Notes: generated by a model not told the origin, from the sequence alone. Shown: positions 11,758 to 23,983, numbered from the stretch's first letter. The stretch is DNA of 64,000 nucleotides from Nymphaea colorata (GCF_008831285.2 NC_045142.1:11236716-11300715); one strand, 5' to 3'. A program made the numbers and translations.

Positions 11758-12352
11758 TGTAGGAAAACAAATGTGGGCCCAAGATATAACATAAATCCAA
11801 ACCCGAATTGATGCGGAAAAAAAACTGGCAGAGTCTCGACATCCAAAATAATTCTCAATAATAAACTTGATAAAGTATGCTTGATAAGCACTTAATAACC
11901 AAACGAAAATAGCTCATAAAAAAGTGTTAAAGTCCAACAGTTGACAATCTCAAAATGTAAACTGCTTTATTCATCAAAATGAACATTACAGAAGAAGACT
12001 CAATCAAGAAAACTCACCTAAGCTCACGTAGTGAACTTCCACACTCAAGCACTTCCAAGCCCGACACTTTTGCACTTGAGCACACACTAAAAACTCTCAC
12101 ACACCAGCTCACAAAGTGCACACACAAACTTTAGCTCAAGGGAGACTCAACCCAACTCACTCAATGCACACTCTTCTTACACACCCACTAAATGTGCCCA
12201 GCATCCCTATTTATAGGAGAGAAGAAGATGCTTCCACCGATTTCCACATTTTTTTTTCTTTAATCATTACAAGCACCGACTTTACAAAGGAGAGGCTCAA
12301 AGCCTCTTGAGTCTTCTCGACCCTTCCCAAGAGTCAGTGATGACTCTCTACA
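11758..12352 (-). repeat. Copia-1 5' LTR (right)
   Basis: 595 bp, plus-strand ends TGTAGG and CTACA. On the minus strand it holds CCTATAAATAGGG (about 12208-12221), a convincing TATA element for element transcription. Confidence 0.93.
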
Positions 12353-12357
12353 CCGTA

Positions 12358-13188
12358 TTGATAGGACCAGATGTGGGATTGAAAATGGGATACTGAGTTA
12401 TACGCGAAGATTAAAAAAATGTGAATGAGAAATGTGTGTGGGGTGTAGGGTGATCATGCATGTGTTGCAGATAATGATTTGGATTAAGCTTGTAGATAAA
12501 GCATTTACTGATTTCTAAATCTCCTTAGTAGATGTACAATTTTTTTAATTTGAAGGATAAGAAAGAGAAAAAAAAATATTTTGTTTAGTTGTTTGAAAGC
12601 AAGTCAGAATATAGGATTACTTTGAGATTGATGTTACAAGTTAAGCATATGAACATGAATAAAATCATGCACGGTTATGTTCAAACTCCATACATAATAA
12701 GGAGTTAGTTGATGCTCTTTGTGTGTGTGTGTGTGTGTGTATAGAGTTGAAAAATTTTTAAAACTTGAATGACAACAACTGTGTTTTGAGCTGTTTAAAA
12801 AAATTACGGTCTTGAACCTAAATAATTGTGAACTAGGTAAAAACGATGACTCTATTATACATATATTCTGAAACAAACCCTGGAGGTAAGGTCCCTTGCC
12901 TTTTATTAAAACGAAAAACAGAATCGCTATACAAATAGAAACAACAACTAGAAGCATGTTATCTGGTATGTACAATGTTAGTAAGCATACCAACCTAGAA
13001 AAAGAAGGGTTGTTTGAACAATAAAAAACTTTAACCCGAGACGTCTCACATTGGCAAAAACACACAAGAAACTACCCTATTTTAGGGTATCCTTGTAGCC
13101 AACCTAGCCATTTTCTGTTGTCTGAGACATTGAAGAAACACATGTGGCTGAATTTAGGGGACTCAACACCTTATCAAACAAAATTGAT
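12358..13188. other. Unassigned AT-rich spacer
   Basis: A (GT)n run is at about 12719-12741. The 143-codon minus-strand frame 13065-12634 is low complexity and matches no family I recognise. Confidence 0.5.
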
Positions 13189-13890
13189 TCAACACATATT
13201 GAATTGGACCTGTCCATGAACCCCCTTCTTTGTTGCAGCAAATACTATCTGAGCAGTCCCCTTATGCCCAGCTGAACGCATAAATCTTTGCCATGGGTCT
13301 TTAGCTGTTGGTCCACAATGAAACCATTGTGTAGCACCACTTAAACTCACTATGGTCATGAGAAGTCGCCTTAATTTTGAGAGAGAAACAACCTTGCAGG
13401 TGGCCCATATGCTAGAAGGCAAGCTATCAATGCTCCATCTGTCCCCCTCCGTGCATTAATCTCAAGTATCTCAAGTTTCTCGTCATCCGTATTTTCCATA
13501 TGGCGATGTGGAAGAAGATCTTCGAGCCGTGCACGACGCACCCTTTCCTGAAGCTTGCGGAAAACCACCATTATAACTGAGCAGTAAAATTTTGGTGAGG
13601 GACCCTCTTTCTAAGATATTTGGTAACAATAAGTTTCCACACCCTGACTGCAATCCTACAGGTAAAGAATATGCGATTGGCACCCTCTTCATCATCTAAC
13701 TTTAGATCGGTCTTGAGTCTGGACCCAACCATGGCTAGTGATATAACAGAACCACTGATCCCTAGATGCAGTCTTTGTGCCCAATCCACTGCTCCAATGC
13801 TCATTCGAAAACTTCGTCCGGATAGCCTCCACAGCTATTCCGACCTTAATGTCATACACATATTCGAATATATAAATTAATTGCATAGTT
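13189..13890 (-). pseudogene. Non-LTR retrotransposon C-terminal fragment (zf-RVT-like)
   Basis: Broken minus-strand frames include D-D-E-E-G-A-N-R-I-F-F-T-C-R-I-A-V-R-V-W, close to the zf-RVT tail of plant LINE and LINE-derived reverse transcriptases, with the usual His replaced by Arg and the first Cys pair lost. A frame further down has I-W-K-I-R-M-T-R-N, like the W-x-x-R-N stretch after this domain. It is not the same family as LINE-1 at 33-38 kb. No catalytic reverse transcriptase part remains. Confidence 0.45.
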
Positions 13891-14965
<1,075 letters not shown>

Positions 14966-14966
14966 G

Positions 14967-15039
14967 CTATCTTGAACTACATCTAATCACGGCCACCCAA
15001 CACCTATCTTGAACTACATCTAATCACAGCCACCCAATG
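14967..15039. repeat. Short tandem duplication, period 37 bp
   Basis: CTATCTTGAACTACATCTAA begins at 14967 and again at 15004. The two copies differ by one base over 34. Confidence 0.9.
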
Positions 15040-15182
15040 CAATGGGTCCTGTTGATGTGAACATACTGCCCTATGTAATGAATTGGGTCATGTGCTGTGA
15101 GCGGGTGAATGATTTCTTCATCCAAACTAAGATGGAGAATTCTATAAATCCAAACTCAAAAGTGCTGTAACTGGTGCTTTCC

Positions 15183-15440
15183 ACGACAAATCATCAGCCA
15201 CAGCTTTTAGCAACAGATGCATCATTTGTAACACTTTTTTAGCATTGCAAAATTTAAATTTATCCATCTGGCAATCAACGTTGATAAGCTGATTTCAATA
15301 TATAAATGAATATATATCGACAAATCATTGGACACAGATTTTAAACCCAGATGATCCATTTGCAACACTTTTTAACATCTCAAAATTTAAGTTTACTCAT
15401 TGTTCATCAATTTTGACGGCTGATTTCAATATATATAGCC
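15183..15440. repeat. Diverged tandem duplication, period about 134 bp
   Basis: CGACAAATCAT starts two copies (about 15184 and 15318). Each runs through CATxTGxAACACTTTTT and CAAAATTTAA and ends in CTGATTTCAATATATA. Function unknown. Confidence 0.75.
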
Positions 15441-15759
15441 AGAAGTTTTTGTGTTAAATGATGATACAAGAGTCGAAATCAGCAGGCAGCAGGATGTTTA
15501 TCGATGCAAACTATTTAAAACCATAGAAAAAGTTCATGCAACGGAAGCACTAGCAACAGTTTATGGTACAATATGGGTTAATTTACATATAAAAAATTTA
15601 GCCATAACCTTTAAATAGTTCCGCAACGTCTGCCAACTAGACAAATAAGAGAGAGAGAGAGAGAGAAATGTGTGTGAGAGCATCAAGAGATTGAGGAATC
15701 CAAGCGAACAACGAGCGAGAAAAAGCTGTGTACGTAGGCTGGGACTGTCTGATCAGCAC

Positions 15760-16345
15760 CCACGTAATGCATTTAATTAATTGTAAGAAAATTGTTTACC
15801 CTTCAAAAGCAAAGATAATTTTCTTAGTTTCCCTTCGAGGAAGGTGAGGTTCATTTTGTTCCATATATAAGAAAAATATGGATCCGAACTTTTCATAATT
15901 CTAATTACAACTGTTCGACATACATGTCTCATATCTTCAACGAATGCACTTTTGAATCCTTCAATCAAGGGAGGGACTCAAAAGATGGATGTCACTTATT
16001 TCCTCTTTAGATAGCTTTGATATGTGGGTCAGTTTCTCTTTATTAAAGGCTGCAAAGCGGCATACACTCAAAGGATTTGTGGTCCAAACCCCATGGTTGA
16101 AAGAGGTACCGTAGTTCCACTGAATCTCTAAAGCAAACAAGAATTTTGGAGGTATAAAGGTATAACTTCGAAAATTTTCAGCCTGACGAAGGGAAAAATA
16201 CCATTCGAAATTACTAAAAGTTTGGATCTGATTTCCTTAAGAAAAATTAGCCTAACCTTCTTTGAAGGGCGAAAGAGAAGCAATTTCTTGTATAATGCTA
16301 CTGCTTTCCTTATTTATCTTCTAGTGGATGCGCATTTAATTAAGA
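15760..16345. repeat. Foldback-like element with long imperfect inverted arms
   Basis: The left arm (about 15770-15905) and the reverse complement of the right arm (about 16205-16342) align. Both carry TTAATTA..., AAGAAA(A)TTG, CCCTTC, GAAGGT, AGGATC/AGATCCGAACTTTT-like blocks. Flanking sequence at 15440-15490 and 16430-16540 recurs at 46600-46790, so this is part of a repeat family. No transposase frame. Confidence 0.5.
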
Positions 16346-16429
16346 GGGAAATAATAAGGAAGTTGTTTGAGTTGTCCAAATTAAAGTTCGATATGGCAAT
16401 CAAACTTCCTAATATAGTATGTCATTGTA

Positions 16430-16624
16430 CAATTAATTTGAACATTATTAGTTATTTATTTTCTTTTTCAAAAGAAGAATGGGCCGACAATTTTTCTTTA
16501 AGAAAAGTGGATATAGCTATTGAATAATCTTTTAATTTGGTAACCCTTTTTGCTTTTATGTGTATATTTGGTTCATTCAAGAAGGAATAGCTTTCCTACA
16601 TATTTTTCATTTAAAATAAAATGA

Positions 16625-16662
<38 letters not shown>
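16430..16662 (+). repeat. Copy of a dispersed repeat also at 46590-46736, ending in (TA)n
   Basis: The block GAATG(G/T)GCCGACAA...ATATAGCTATTGAATAATCTTTAATTT(A/G)GTAA is shared with about 46635-46705. Both copies reach a (TA)n run (16628-16660 and 46707-46735). Confidence 0.7.
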
Positions 16663-16665
<3 letters not shown>

Positions 16666-16699
16666 GTATATACAAGTTTATAAAGTTGTGTGCCGGATG

Positions 16700-16785
16700 T
16701 TTAGAAATCTAAGGCCACTGTGCTAGGTCTCACTCCTGAACGAAAGAGTCTTTCACTTTACCATTAGACTATCAGCGCATGCTCT
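16700..16785 (-). other. tRNA-like / SINE-like promoter boxes
   Basis: On the minus strand TGATAGTCTAATGGTAAAG (16756-16774) resembles an RNA polymerase III A box. GGAGTGAGACC (16726-16736), about 20 bases later, resembles a B box with about three mismatches. A (TA) tract lies downstream on the minus strand. It could be a SINE or a decayed tRNA, or chance; no cloverleaf is complete. Confidence 0.25.
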
Positions 16786-17084
16786 TAGACATGTAGATGG
16801 CCAGTATTAACGGACTCCCACATTAACACTAATGATTTATGATAGGGAGAAAATTAATAATGTTTATAGCTCATAGTGCTTTTAATGATGAATTTTTAAA
16901 ATTTTAACCATCCAAGAGTAGTTGGCCTGCATGGTAGCATAAAATTCTCTATATATATGAACACAGACGCACCAAGCAGACGTTGAAGAGTGTTGCTCCT
17001 TTCGGTGAATGAACCATGTTGATTGATAAGAGAAGCTTAAAACTAGATTTTAAAAAATCATGTGATTAAAATAGTTTTATCTTG

Positions 17085-17679
17085 ATAAGCAACATCTAAA
17101 GTAAAGAAAAGAGAAATAATGAACTGACAAGGAATAAAGTAGACCCCATGACTGGTAGATGAAGTGGGTACGATGTACCGCTGGAGACCCATTGGCTCAT
17201 CAACCATTCAACTTCAACCAGGATCCTGACTCTTCTATTTTACTGCCGCACCCGAGTTGCATCGAGTCCGGTGCACACCGGACATAGGTGCGGCTCCGAC
17301 TCACACCCGAGCCCAGTTAAAATGTCATATTTATATGTTGTTATGATATTTTCCTATACAATACAATTATTCAAGTATGTTACATACATTAATAACTAGA
17401 TTGTAATAATTATATATACATGCTTATTCTGTTATATATATAATAAATTAAAAATAATAATAATAATAATAAAATACCCTCGCCACACCGCCCCACCTAA
17501 ATTTTTTGGGATGTGCCGCTTCAGCACCTGCACCTGCACCCGTACCGGCACTGACACCCACACCCAGCACTCTGGTGACATAGATAGAGAGGCCCTTATC
17601 CTTTATAATGCTCTATAAATGCCAAGAGGACAAGCATCTTCCTCACCAATTACTGAGTATCTTCATAACCAATACTATG

Positions 17680-17734
<55 letters not shown>

Positions 17735-17756
17735 AGTCTCTCTATGTGCTGACGAC
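17085..17756 (+). promoter_or_regulatory. Promoter region of the broken polyketide synthase copy, split by an insertion
   Basis: GGCTCATCAACCATTCAACTT...CAACCAGGAT (about 17190-17224) and GCTCTATAAATGCCAAGAGGACAAG (about 17609-17633) match the region upstream of the intact gene at 41800-41945 (minus strand). In the intact gene these two parts are about 40 bp apart. Here about 345 bp (about 17230-17575) separates them, rich in GCACCCGA/GGTGTGGG-type repeats at its two ends, like a small DNA transposon. A (TC)n(TG)n tract (about 17682-17735) lies just before the ATG. Confidence 0.7.
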
Positions 17757-17975
17757 ATGGGGAGCAATGTTGGTCAGTTCCCTGCAGTGCAAAGGTCAAT
17801 CGGTCCTGCTGCTGTGTTAGTGATCAGTACAGCCGTGCCACCAAATATAGTTGAACAGAGCAACCATCCAGACTACTATTTCTGGAACACCAACAGCGAG
17901 CACATGACGGAACTGATGGAGAAGTTCAAGAAAATTTGTACGTAATTTATTTATATATTAGCATAATGCAAATTT

Positions 17976-17996
17976 GTTATATATATATATATATAT
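17976..17996. repeat. (TA)n microsatellite in pseudogene intron
   Basis: About ten TA units. The intact paralogue's intron also contains TA tracts, but much longer ones. Confidence 0.85.
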
Positions 17997-18109
17997 CACA
18001 ACCGTTTTTTACATTTTCTACTCATCTTTTGTAACTTTTTGGATTATGGATGTGACTTTGCTTAAGCAAAAAACATCAACACCTCAGCAGCTCACGTAAA
18101 TATGACATT

Positions 18110-18350
18110 GGCTTAAGTGCATGTAACGACAGTGAGTTGCGTGAACCACTCGGTGCATGGAAGAGATATACACAAAAAAACGGGTAGGGCTGGGGTTTGG
18201 GAAATTATTTAAAAAGAAAGGTTGTTTTTAATCTTTTAGCTTTTTTCGATACTTTTTTGTCCTTAAAAAGAGTTTGCTTTTTCTATTTATCAGGGGCATT
18301 TTGGTCATTAAACATGCTGGTCTACAAATTTTTTGTAAACAAGGGTGTGC
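18110..18350. repeat. Short dispersed repeat (MITE-like), related to 45950-46160
   Basis: Shared blocks with 45950-46160: (G)TTGCxTGxACxACTCGGTGCA, an A/T-rich middle, and GGGCATTTT(C/G)GTCATTAA. Near its right edge, CATGCACC/GTGTGCAT-like ends hint at inverted termini. It sits where the start of polyketide synthase exon 2 should be. Confidence 0.5.
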
Positions 18351-18780
18351 ATATAACCAGATTGGGCATGTAAAACATCACCCACCTCATCTTTCGCACA
18401 ATAGGCAGTGTGGATCTACCCAGCACATATTCCAGGTGATCAAGCTTGTAGGTCCAAGCCCCTCAGTCCAACGGGTAATGTTGTACCAACAGGGTTGTTT
18501 TGTTGGGGGCGCAGCATTGCGCATAGCCAAGGACATAACAAGGCAGCAAGGGTGCTGGTTATATGCTGTGAGATAAATGCCAGCATATTTTGCGGACCAG
18601 GCACCCTCACTCGTGTGGATAACTTGGTAGGCCCAGCACTCTTCGCTGATGGAGCTGCGGCTGTAATAATGGGTGCAGACCCACTCCCTGACATCATTAC
18701 GCCCATTTTCCAGCGCACCTCATTCCTACAGACCATTTTACCCGATAACGACACAAAAGCGGGTATGTGTCGACTAAAAA

Positions 18781-19054
18781 TGATAGAAATTGAGATGCTA
18801 AAAGAGATGAAAGGCACATAGTTTATGTGGTTTGGCAAGGGACAGTTTCCTTATTCCTTGAATTAATACAATCAGCTTGTCTTTAGACATCAAAATTTAA
18901 CATGACAAGCATATAATAATACCATAAATAATATATATGTTGAGCAACTAGTGAACTGTTGTGCAATGTTTTGCTAATGCCTTCTACAAAGAGTCTTTCC
19001 TTGAATAGTTCTGCCCAATAAGTTAATTCCTCTCTGAACGTAGCATTTCTAACA
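18781..19054 (-). repeat. Copia-2 3' LTR
   Basis: 274 bp, plus-strand ends TGATAGAAAT and ATTTCTAACA, i.e. TGTTAGAAAT...ATTTCTATCA on the minus strand. A short purine stretch (TTGAGTGGAAG) lies just upstream as a likely polypurine tract. No second copy is found in the window. Confidence 0.75.
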
Positions 19055-19099
19055 CTTCCACTCAAGCAGGGCGTATAAATTGTGACATCCCCACCTGCT

Positions 19100-20600
19100 C
19101 GTTGTTATCTGAAGCTTCATTTCTGCAACTCCCTTAGTTAAAGCGTCAGCCACTTGATAAATGGTTTTAATGAAGGTGTTTTAATTTCTCTAGGTATGAT
19201 TTTTTCTCTAATATAATAGCAATCAATTTCGATATGTTTGATCTGCTCATGAAATACTGGATTTGTAGATATGTGTATTGCAGCCTCGTTGTCACAAAAC
19301 ATATGCATATGCTTGGTAACTATGAAGCCCAATTCTTCAACCATGTTCTTGGTTCATCTGAGCTCACTAGCTCTAGCTGCCATATCCTGGTACTGCTTTG
19401 CTGCCTTAGTTTTGGCCATGATTCTTTGTTTCATGCTTTTCTAGGGTACTAAATTTCCTCTTATAAAAACACAATATCCCATGGTGGATCTTCCGTCGTT
19501 GGTATCTCCTGCCCAATCTGCATCAATGAAGCCAACAATGTCAAGGCTCTTACTTCGTTTGCACCAGAGTCCCTACCCTGGAGCACCCTTCATGTATCTA
19601 AGGATGCGATCAGTGACTTTCATGTGAGACTCTCTTGGACTCAGCATGTTCCTGCTAATTACATTCACAACATAAAAGATGTCAGGTCGAGTTACAGAAA
19701 GATATACTAACTTGTAAGAGATGTCAGGTCGAGTAACAGAAATATATATTGACTTACCTACAAACCATTAGAACATCTCTTTTTCTACCTCTGGTTCATC
19801 ATCATATGAATAGTATGGATCAATCAATGTGTCAGCTGGCCATGCGTCCATTTTTTCAGTCCCTTTCAAAATGTCGAAAGCATATTTTCTTTGACATAGC
19901 ATAATTCCTTTGTGTGATTGACCAACTTCAATGGCAGGAAAACATTTAAGCTTGCCTAGATCCTTTGTATCAAAGGTTTTCTGTAAATAGTCCTTGAGAT
20001 TTTGAATACCCTTAGCATTGTTTTCAGCCACTAATATGTCATCCACATAGATTAAGACCGTGGTGACTCTCTCTCCAAACTTTTTGACAAATAAGGTATT
20101 GTCCATGTGACATTTGTGGTATCCAACTCTTTTCAGTGGCTGACTCAACTTTATATACCAAGCTCTATGAGATTGTTTGAATTCAGGTATGGCCTTACTG
20201 AGTTTATAAACTTTTCCTTTCCCCTTAGCTGGGTGACCTGGAGGTAGAGACGTATAGATTTCCTCACACAATTCTTCTTGTAGGAAAGTGTTTTTGACGT
20301 CTAATAGATGAAGACTGCAATTCAAGTTGCATGCTATAGAAGGCAATATTATCAATGTATTCTTCTTTGCAACTGAGGAGAATGTTTCTTCATAATCCAA
20401 CCCTTTAGTTGGTGTGAACCTTTGCCACTAGATGGGCCTTGCATTTTTTCAAGGTCCCATCACTTTAGTACTTCACTCTATAGTGCCATTTGCACCCAAA
20501 TATATTTTTGTTTTCAGGTGCAACTACAACATGCCATGTCTTGTTTTGTCTTAAAGCCATTCGCTTCTCACCTATAGCCTTCGTTCAATTAGGATCTTCT
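19100..20600 (-). pseudogene. Copia-2 reverse transcriptase and RNase H
   Basis: Frame 20400-19768 begins D-Y-E-E-T-F-S-S-V-A and has L-D-V-K-N-T-F-L, L-I-Y-V-D-D-I-L-V (intact aspartates) and L-C-Q-R-K-Y-A. Frame 19344-19138 has C-D-N-E-A-A-I-H-I and [12 protein letters not shown] from the RNase H end, finishing in A-D-A-L-T-K-G-like sequence near 19125-19150. Stops and frame changes separate them. Confidence 0.9.
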
Positions 20601-22230
20601 TGAGCCTCTTGAAAATATTTGGGCTCTTGAATTTTGTTGAGATTCCTACTAAACTTGCTATGGTGAGAAGAAACTTTATTGTATGAAATATATTTGTCGA
20701 TGGAGTAGGTTTCATCATCATCTTGGCATGAGGGAGTATGCCTAATTCTTTCTGATCTTCTAAGAGGTGATGAGTTAGTCTCAACATCTTCAACAACTAT
20801 AGTAATATCATTATCATTTGTAGTGCTCTCATTCTCTACATGAGTCACATCAATGGTTCCCTGTACATCAGCAACAGTGATAAACAAGTCATCATAATCA
20901 TGCAAAGTGGGGGTAGTAGACTCCCCATGACTTTTACCATCAAGATTGGCATCAAAGTAAGAAAATTTCTCATTGAAATGCAGACAGCGAGAAATGAATT
21001 TTTTTTCTTAGAGATAGGATTCTAGCAAATCTACCATTAACTTTGCATGTCATAACCCATAAAAACACATTTAATTGATCATGAACTTAAATTGTCTTTT
21101 TTTTATTGATGTTGCCATCCATACACTACACATCCAAACACTCGAAGATAATCAAGTTTGGGTTGAGATCGAGTAGGACGCCTAATAGGATTAGTGTAGT
21201 TCAAACGCTTGCTCGGAGTCCTATAAATAACATAGCATGCAATAGAAATAGCAAATTTCCAATATTTTTTTGGAACATTCATTTGGAATAAAAATCTTTT
21301 GGCAGTCTCAAATAAATGTTTGTTTTTCCTTTCAGATACACCACTTTGTTAAAGTGTATCTACACAAGACATCTCATGTCTAATACCATGTTCAACAAGA
21401 AAATTTTTAAAATCATGATTTTTAAATTCAGTACCGTAGTCAGATATAAAACATTTAATTTCTGAACAATATTGGGTTTTCATTATTTTTGTAAAAAATT
21501 TTAAATTGTCAGACAACTTCTGACTTATTTTTCATAATATAAACCTAAGTAGTCCTAAATAAATCATCAGCACATAGTAATAAAATTCATCCATAGAGTC
21601 AATGGGCAGGGGCCCAAACATCAGAATGAATTAAATCAAATGATTTTTTTCTAATAGAATTAGATAAATAGAATTTAGGTCTACTAATGCTAGCAAATCT
21701 GCAAAAATCACACTCCCTATCATTGAAATGATGATTACAAAATAAATAATCTAAAATTCTAGATGATGGATGTCCCATTTGTTGATGCCAGACTCTCCAT
21801 CATTGGCGGGAACCATGTTCAATGCTTGATCGAAAGTTCTTATCCAATAGAGCCCATTAATGAGTTGGCTCTCACGAATCATCTTCTGAGCTGTCCGATC
21901 ATGAAAAACAACATTAGTAGGAAAAAAGACTACATTGCAAATTAATTCGTTGGTGATTTTGGCAACACATAGAAGATTGGTGGTGAGTCTAGGTATAACA
22001 TGCACATTACTAGTGCAACTATTGTTAAAAAAATCCATTTTACCTATTCCTTTTACAGTGATAGGAGTCCCTTTGGCAGCGGCCACAGGACCAATATCTC
22101 TAGCATGATGATATGAACTTAAAATGGAAAATTTGTTGGCCATATGATGTGTGGCCCTTGAGTCGACTACCCACTGGGAGTCGTAACCCTCAATGTAATT
22201 AGCTGGAGAGAGAGCCATACCTGTTTTGTT
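20585..22230 (-). pseudogene. Copia-2 protease to integrase region
   Basis: Frame 22218-21751 has W-V-V-D-S-R-A-T-H-H-M. The catalytic D-S-G of Copia protease is D-S-R here, so the protease is also mutated at its active site. The pre-integrase segment follows; integrase (about 21700-20950) survives only in short broken frames. Frame 20905-20585 is the linker before reverse transcriptase (L-R-R-S-E-R-I-R-H-T-P). Confidence 0.85.
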
Positions 22231-22780
22231 TTTACCTTCGTTGACAAAGGAGATTGAGATGCCAACCGTCCTTGCTGGTATGTCTCTTCATCTAGCAAAC
22301 CTTTGGATTATTGACAATGGAGCATCCCATCATATGTGCTCTTACATAAATCTCATGACCAATGTTTCCAACATGAAATCTGTTTTTCTCATCCATCTTA
22401 TTGATAATAGTTTTGTTGAGGCCAAGTATATAGGTGAAGTCATTTTGTCCCCTTACATTATTCTGAAATCAGTATATTTTGTCTGTAAGCTTAAGTAAAA
22501 TCTTGTTTTTTTCAGTGAATTGACAAACAAACCAATGCAGCTTGTCTTTCCCTTTATCTGGTGTTTTGCAGGACCTGAACTCCAAGATGAGGATTAGAGT
22601 GGGTGATGAACAAAGTAGGCTGTACATTCTCAACTCTGAAATAACAAAAACTCCGAGTAACAATGGCATCTCCTTGGTCAATGCCTTCACTTGCAATTGC
22701 AATCAAGCTGATATTTGGCATATTAGGTTAGATCACCCCTCTTTTTCAGTCAATAAGTGGTTGTTCAAATGTGATTGAGG
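22226..22780 (+). pseudogene. Copia-3 protease and pre-integrase
   Basis: Frame 22226-22498 has L-W-I-I-D-N-G-A-S-H-H-M; the D-S-G box reads D-N-G. Frame 22542-22778 ends in W-H-I-R-L-D-H-P-S, the GAG-pre-integrase motif (W-H-x-R-L-G-H in other elements). Confidence 0.85.
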
Positions 22781-22939
22781 AAGTAAAAGTGTAAACCAGA
22801 TTTGTGAGATTTGGTTGATGTCAAAATAGTCATGTTTATCTTTCCAATTGATTAATACCAAAACTGCTTCTTCATTTGAATTATTGCATTGTGATATATA
22901 GGGGCCATATACTCCAGCATCAAATTCAGGGCACACTAT

Positions 22940-23700
22940 TTTCTTACTGTTGTAGATTCTTTTACCAAAGCGGTGTGGATATATTTAATGAAATATAAAA
23001 GTGAGACACAAAAACTTATTCAAACATTTGTTATTTTTATTGAAAAAAATTCAAACAAATGTTTCAAAGTTGAGGACTGATAATGGAGCAGAATTTTTTA
23101 CAAATGATCTAAAAAAATTTCTTGCTCAAAGACAAATTTTACATGACATACATGTCCACACACACCACAGCAAAATGGTGTGATGGAAAGAAAACACAGG
23201 CATATATTGAATGTCGCCAAAGCACTTAAGTTTCAATTTGGCATGCCTCTAAAGTTTTGGGACAAGTGTGTTTTAACTGCAACCTATTTGAGACATAGAA
23301 CTCTAAGTGAAAAATTGGATGGAGCTACGCCCTATGAGAATTTGTTTGGAAGAAGGCCAAACTAAGCTCATTTGGGAGTGTTTGGTTGTCTTTGCATTGC
23401 CAACTCCAAATTTGATTCTCAAACTTACAAATGTGTGTTTATAGGATACCCATGTGGTACAAAAGGATATAAAGTGTGTGATATTAAAAATAAAAAATCA
23501 TCTGTAAGTCATGATGTTATTTTCAATAAAAATATTTTCCCTTTTAGGCTGGCTGAAGAGCATGACACATTTGGTGTTATTTCTATACTGATTGAGGAAC
23601 AAATGAATGGACAACTGGTTGACTGGAAGATAGGTGCTGTCATCACCAAATTATTTCCAAGGAAACAGTGACTGATTGCTCAAATCTACCAACTGTTCCA
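22940..23700 (+). pseudogene. Copia-3 integrase
   Basis: L-R-T-D-N-G-A-E-F (about 23070) and M-E-R-K-H-R-H-I-L (about 23183) give the second Asp and the Glu of the D,D(35)E core. F-G-R-R-P-N, V-F-G-C-L-C, Y-K-C-V-F-I-G-Y and S-V-S-H-D-V-I-F follow. The first Asp block near 22945 is broken by stops. Confidence 0.88.
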
Positions 23701-23774
23701 CCTGAAAACCTTGAACTACAACTAGTTCCACTAATGAACCACACCCTAACCAAACAATAAATGAAGTTGTCTCC

Positions 23775-23983
23775 CATGAAAGCAGGGGCGGAGCCAGGAT
23801 TTTTTTTAGGGGCGGGCCAAACGGTCTGTGGATTGGGCCAAGAGGAGTGACGGGTCAGGCCAAGAGGAGCGATGGGTCGGGCCAAACTAAAAAAGTTTGA
23901 TTTTTTCAATATAATTTTTTTTCCTGCGCTCACCCAGGCCATGGCCCAGGCGGCTCCCCCCTCCCTCCACCCTTGCATGAAAG
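23775..23983. mobile_element. hAT-type MITE (193 bp) with 8-bp target duplication
   Basis: The element 23783-23975 starts CAGGGGCGGAGCCAGG and ends, read on the minus strand, CAAGGGTGGAGGGAGG. The imperfect terminal inverted repeats share CARGGGYGGAG. The direct repeat CATGAAAG flanks it at 23775-23782 and 23976-23983; 8 bp is diagnostic of hAT. The CAGGGGCGGAGCCAGGA start is a common plant non-autonomous hAT end. It inserted into the linker of Copia-3 pol, so it is younger than Copia-3. Confidence 0.88.

Larger units (their letters stand above)
7016..12357 (-). mobile_element. Copia-1: complete LTR retrotransposon with 5-bp target duplication
   Basis: An element on the minus strand, about 5.3 kb, with LTRs at 7021-7558 and 11758-12352. 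Both begin TG and end CA in plus orientation, and the direct target duplication CCGTA flanks them at 7016-7020 and 12353-12357. Internal order on the minus strand is primer binding site, gag, protease, integrase, reverse transcriptase, RNase H, polypurine tract, which is the Copia order. LTRs differ at about 20 positions in the first 390 aligned bases by eye (roughly 5%), so the insertion is moderately old. Coding frames carry several stops and frameshifts; it is not autonomous now. Confidence 0.95.
17757..18780 (+). pseudogene. Type III polyketide synthase (chalcone synthase family), broken paralogue
   Basis: Exon 1 (17757-17937) is open for 60 codons and ends in the first base of a Cys codon at T|GTACGT, exactly as in the intact gene at 39404-41788. 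Exon 2 lacks its first part (the [10 protein letters not shown] equivalent). From about 18370 it resumes in broken frames, with [10 protein letters not shown] around the catalytic Cys (about 18481-18513), then N-L-V-G-P-A-L-F-A-D-G-A-A-A. Similarity stops near 18755, just before the Copia-2 LTR, so the His and Asn of the catalytic triad are absent. A MITE-like repeat occupies the intron/exon 2 junction. It is a clear pseudogene. Confidence 0.92.
18781..22230 (-). mobile_element. Copia-2: 5'-truncated retrotransposon inserted in the polyketide synthase pseudogene
   Basis: The 3' LTR is at 18781-19054. Upstream on the minus strand come RNase H, reverse transcriptase, integrase, pre-integrase and protease; gag, primer site and 5' LTR are missing. 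The element stops near 22230, where Copia-3 begins in the opposite direction. Its left edge marks the point where polyketide synthase homology ends. Confidence 0.85.

Noticed and set aside
12634-13065. 143-codon minus-strand frame
   Set aside because: Contains a (GT)n-derived Thr-His run and no recognisable domain; likely chance in AT-rich DNA.
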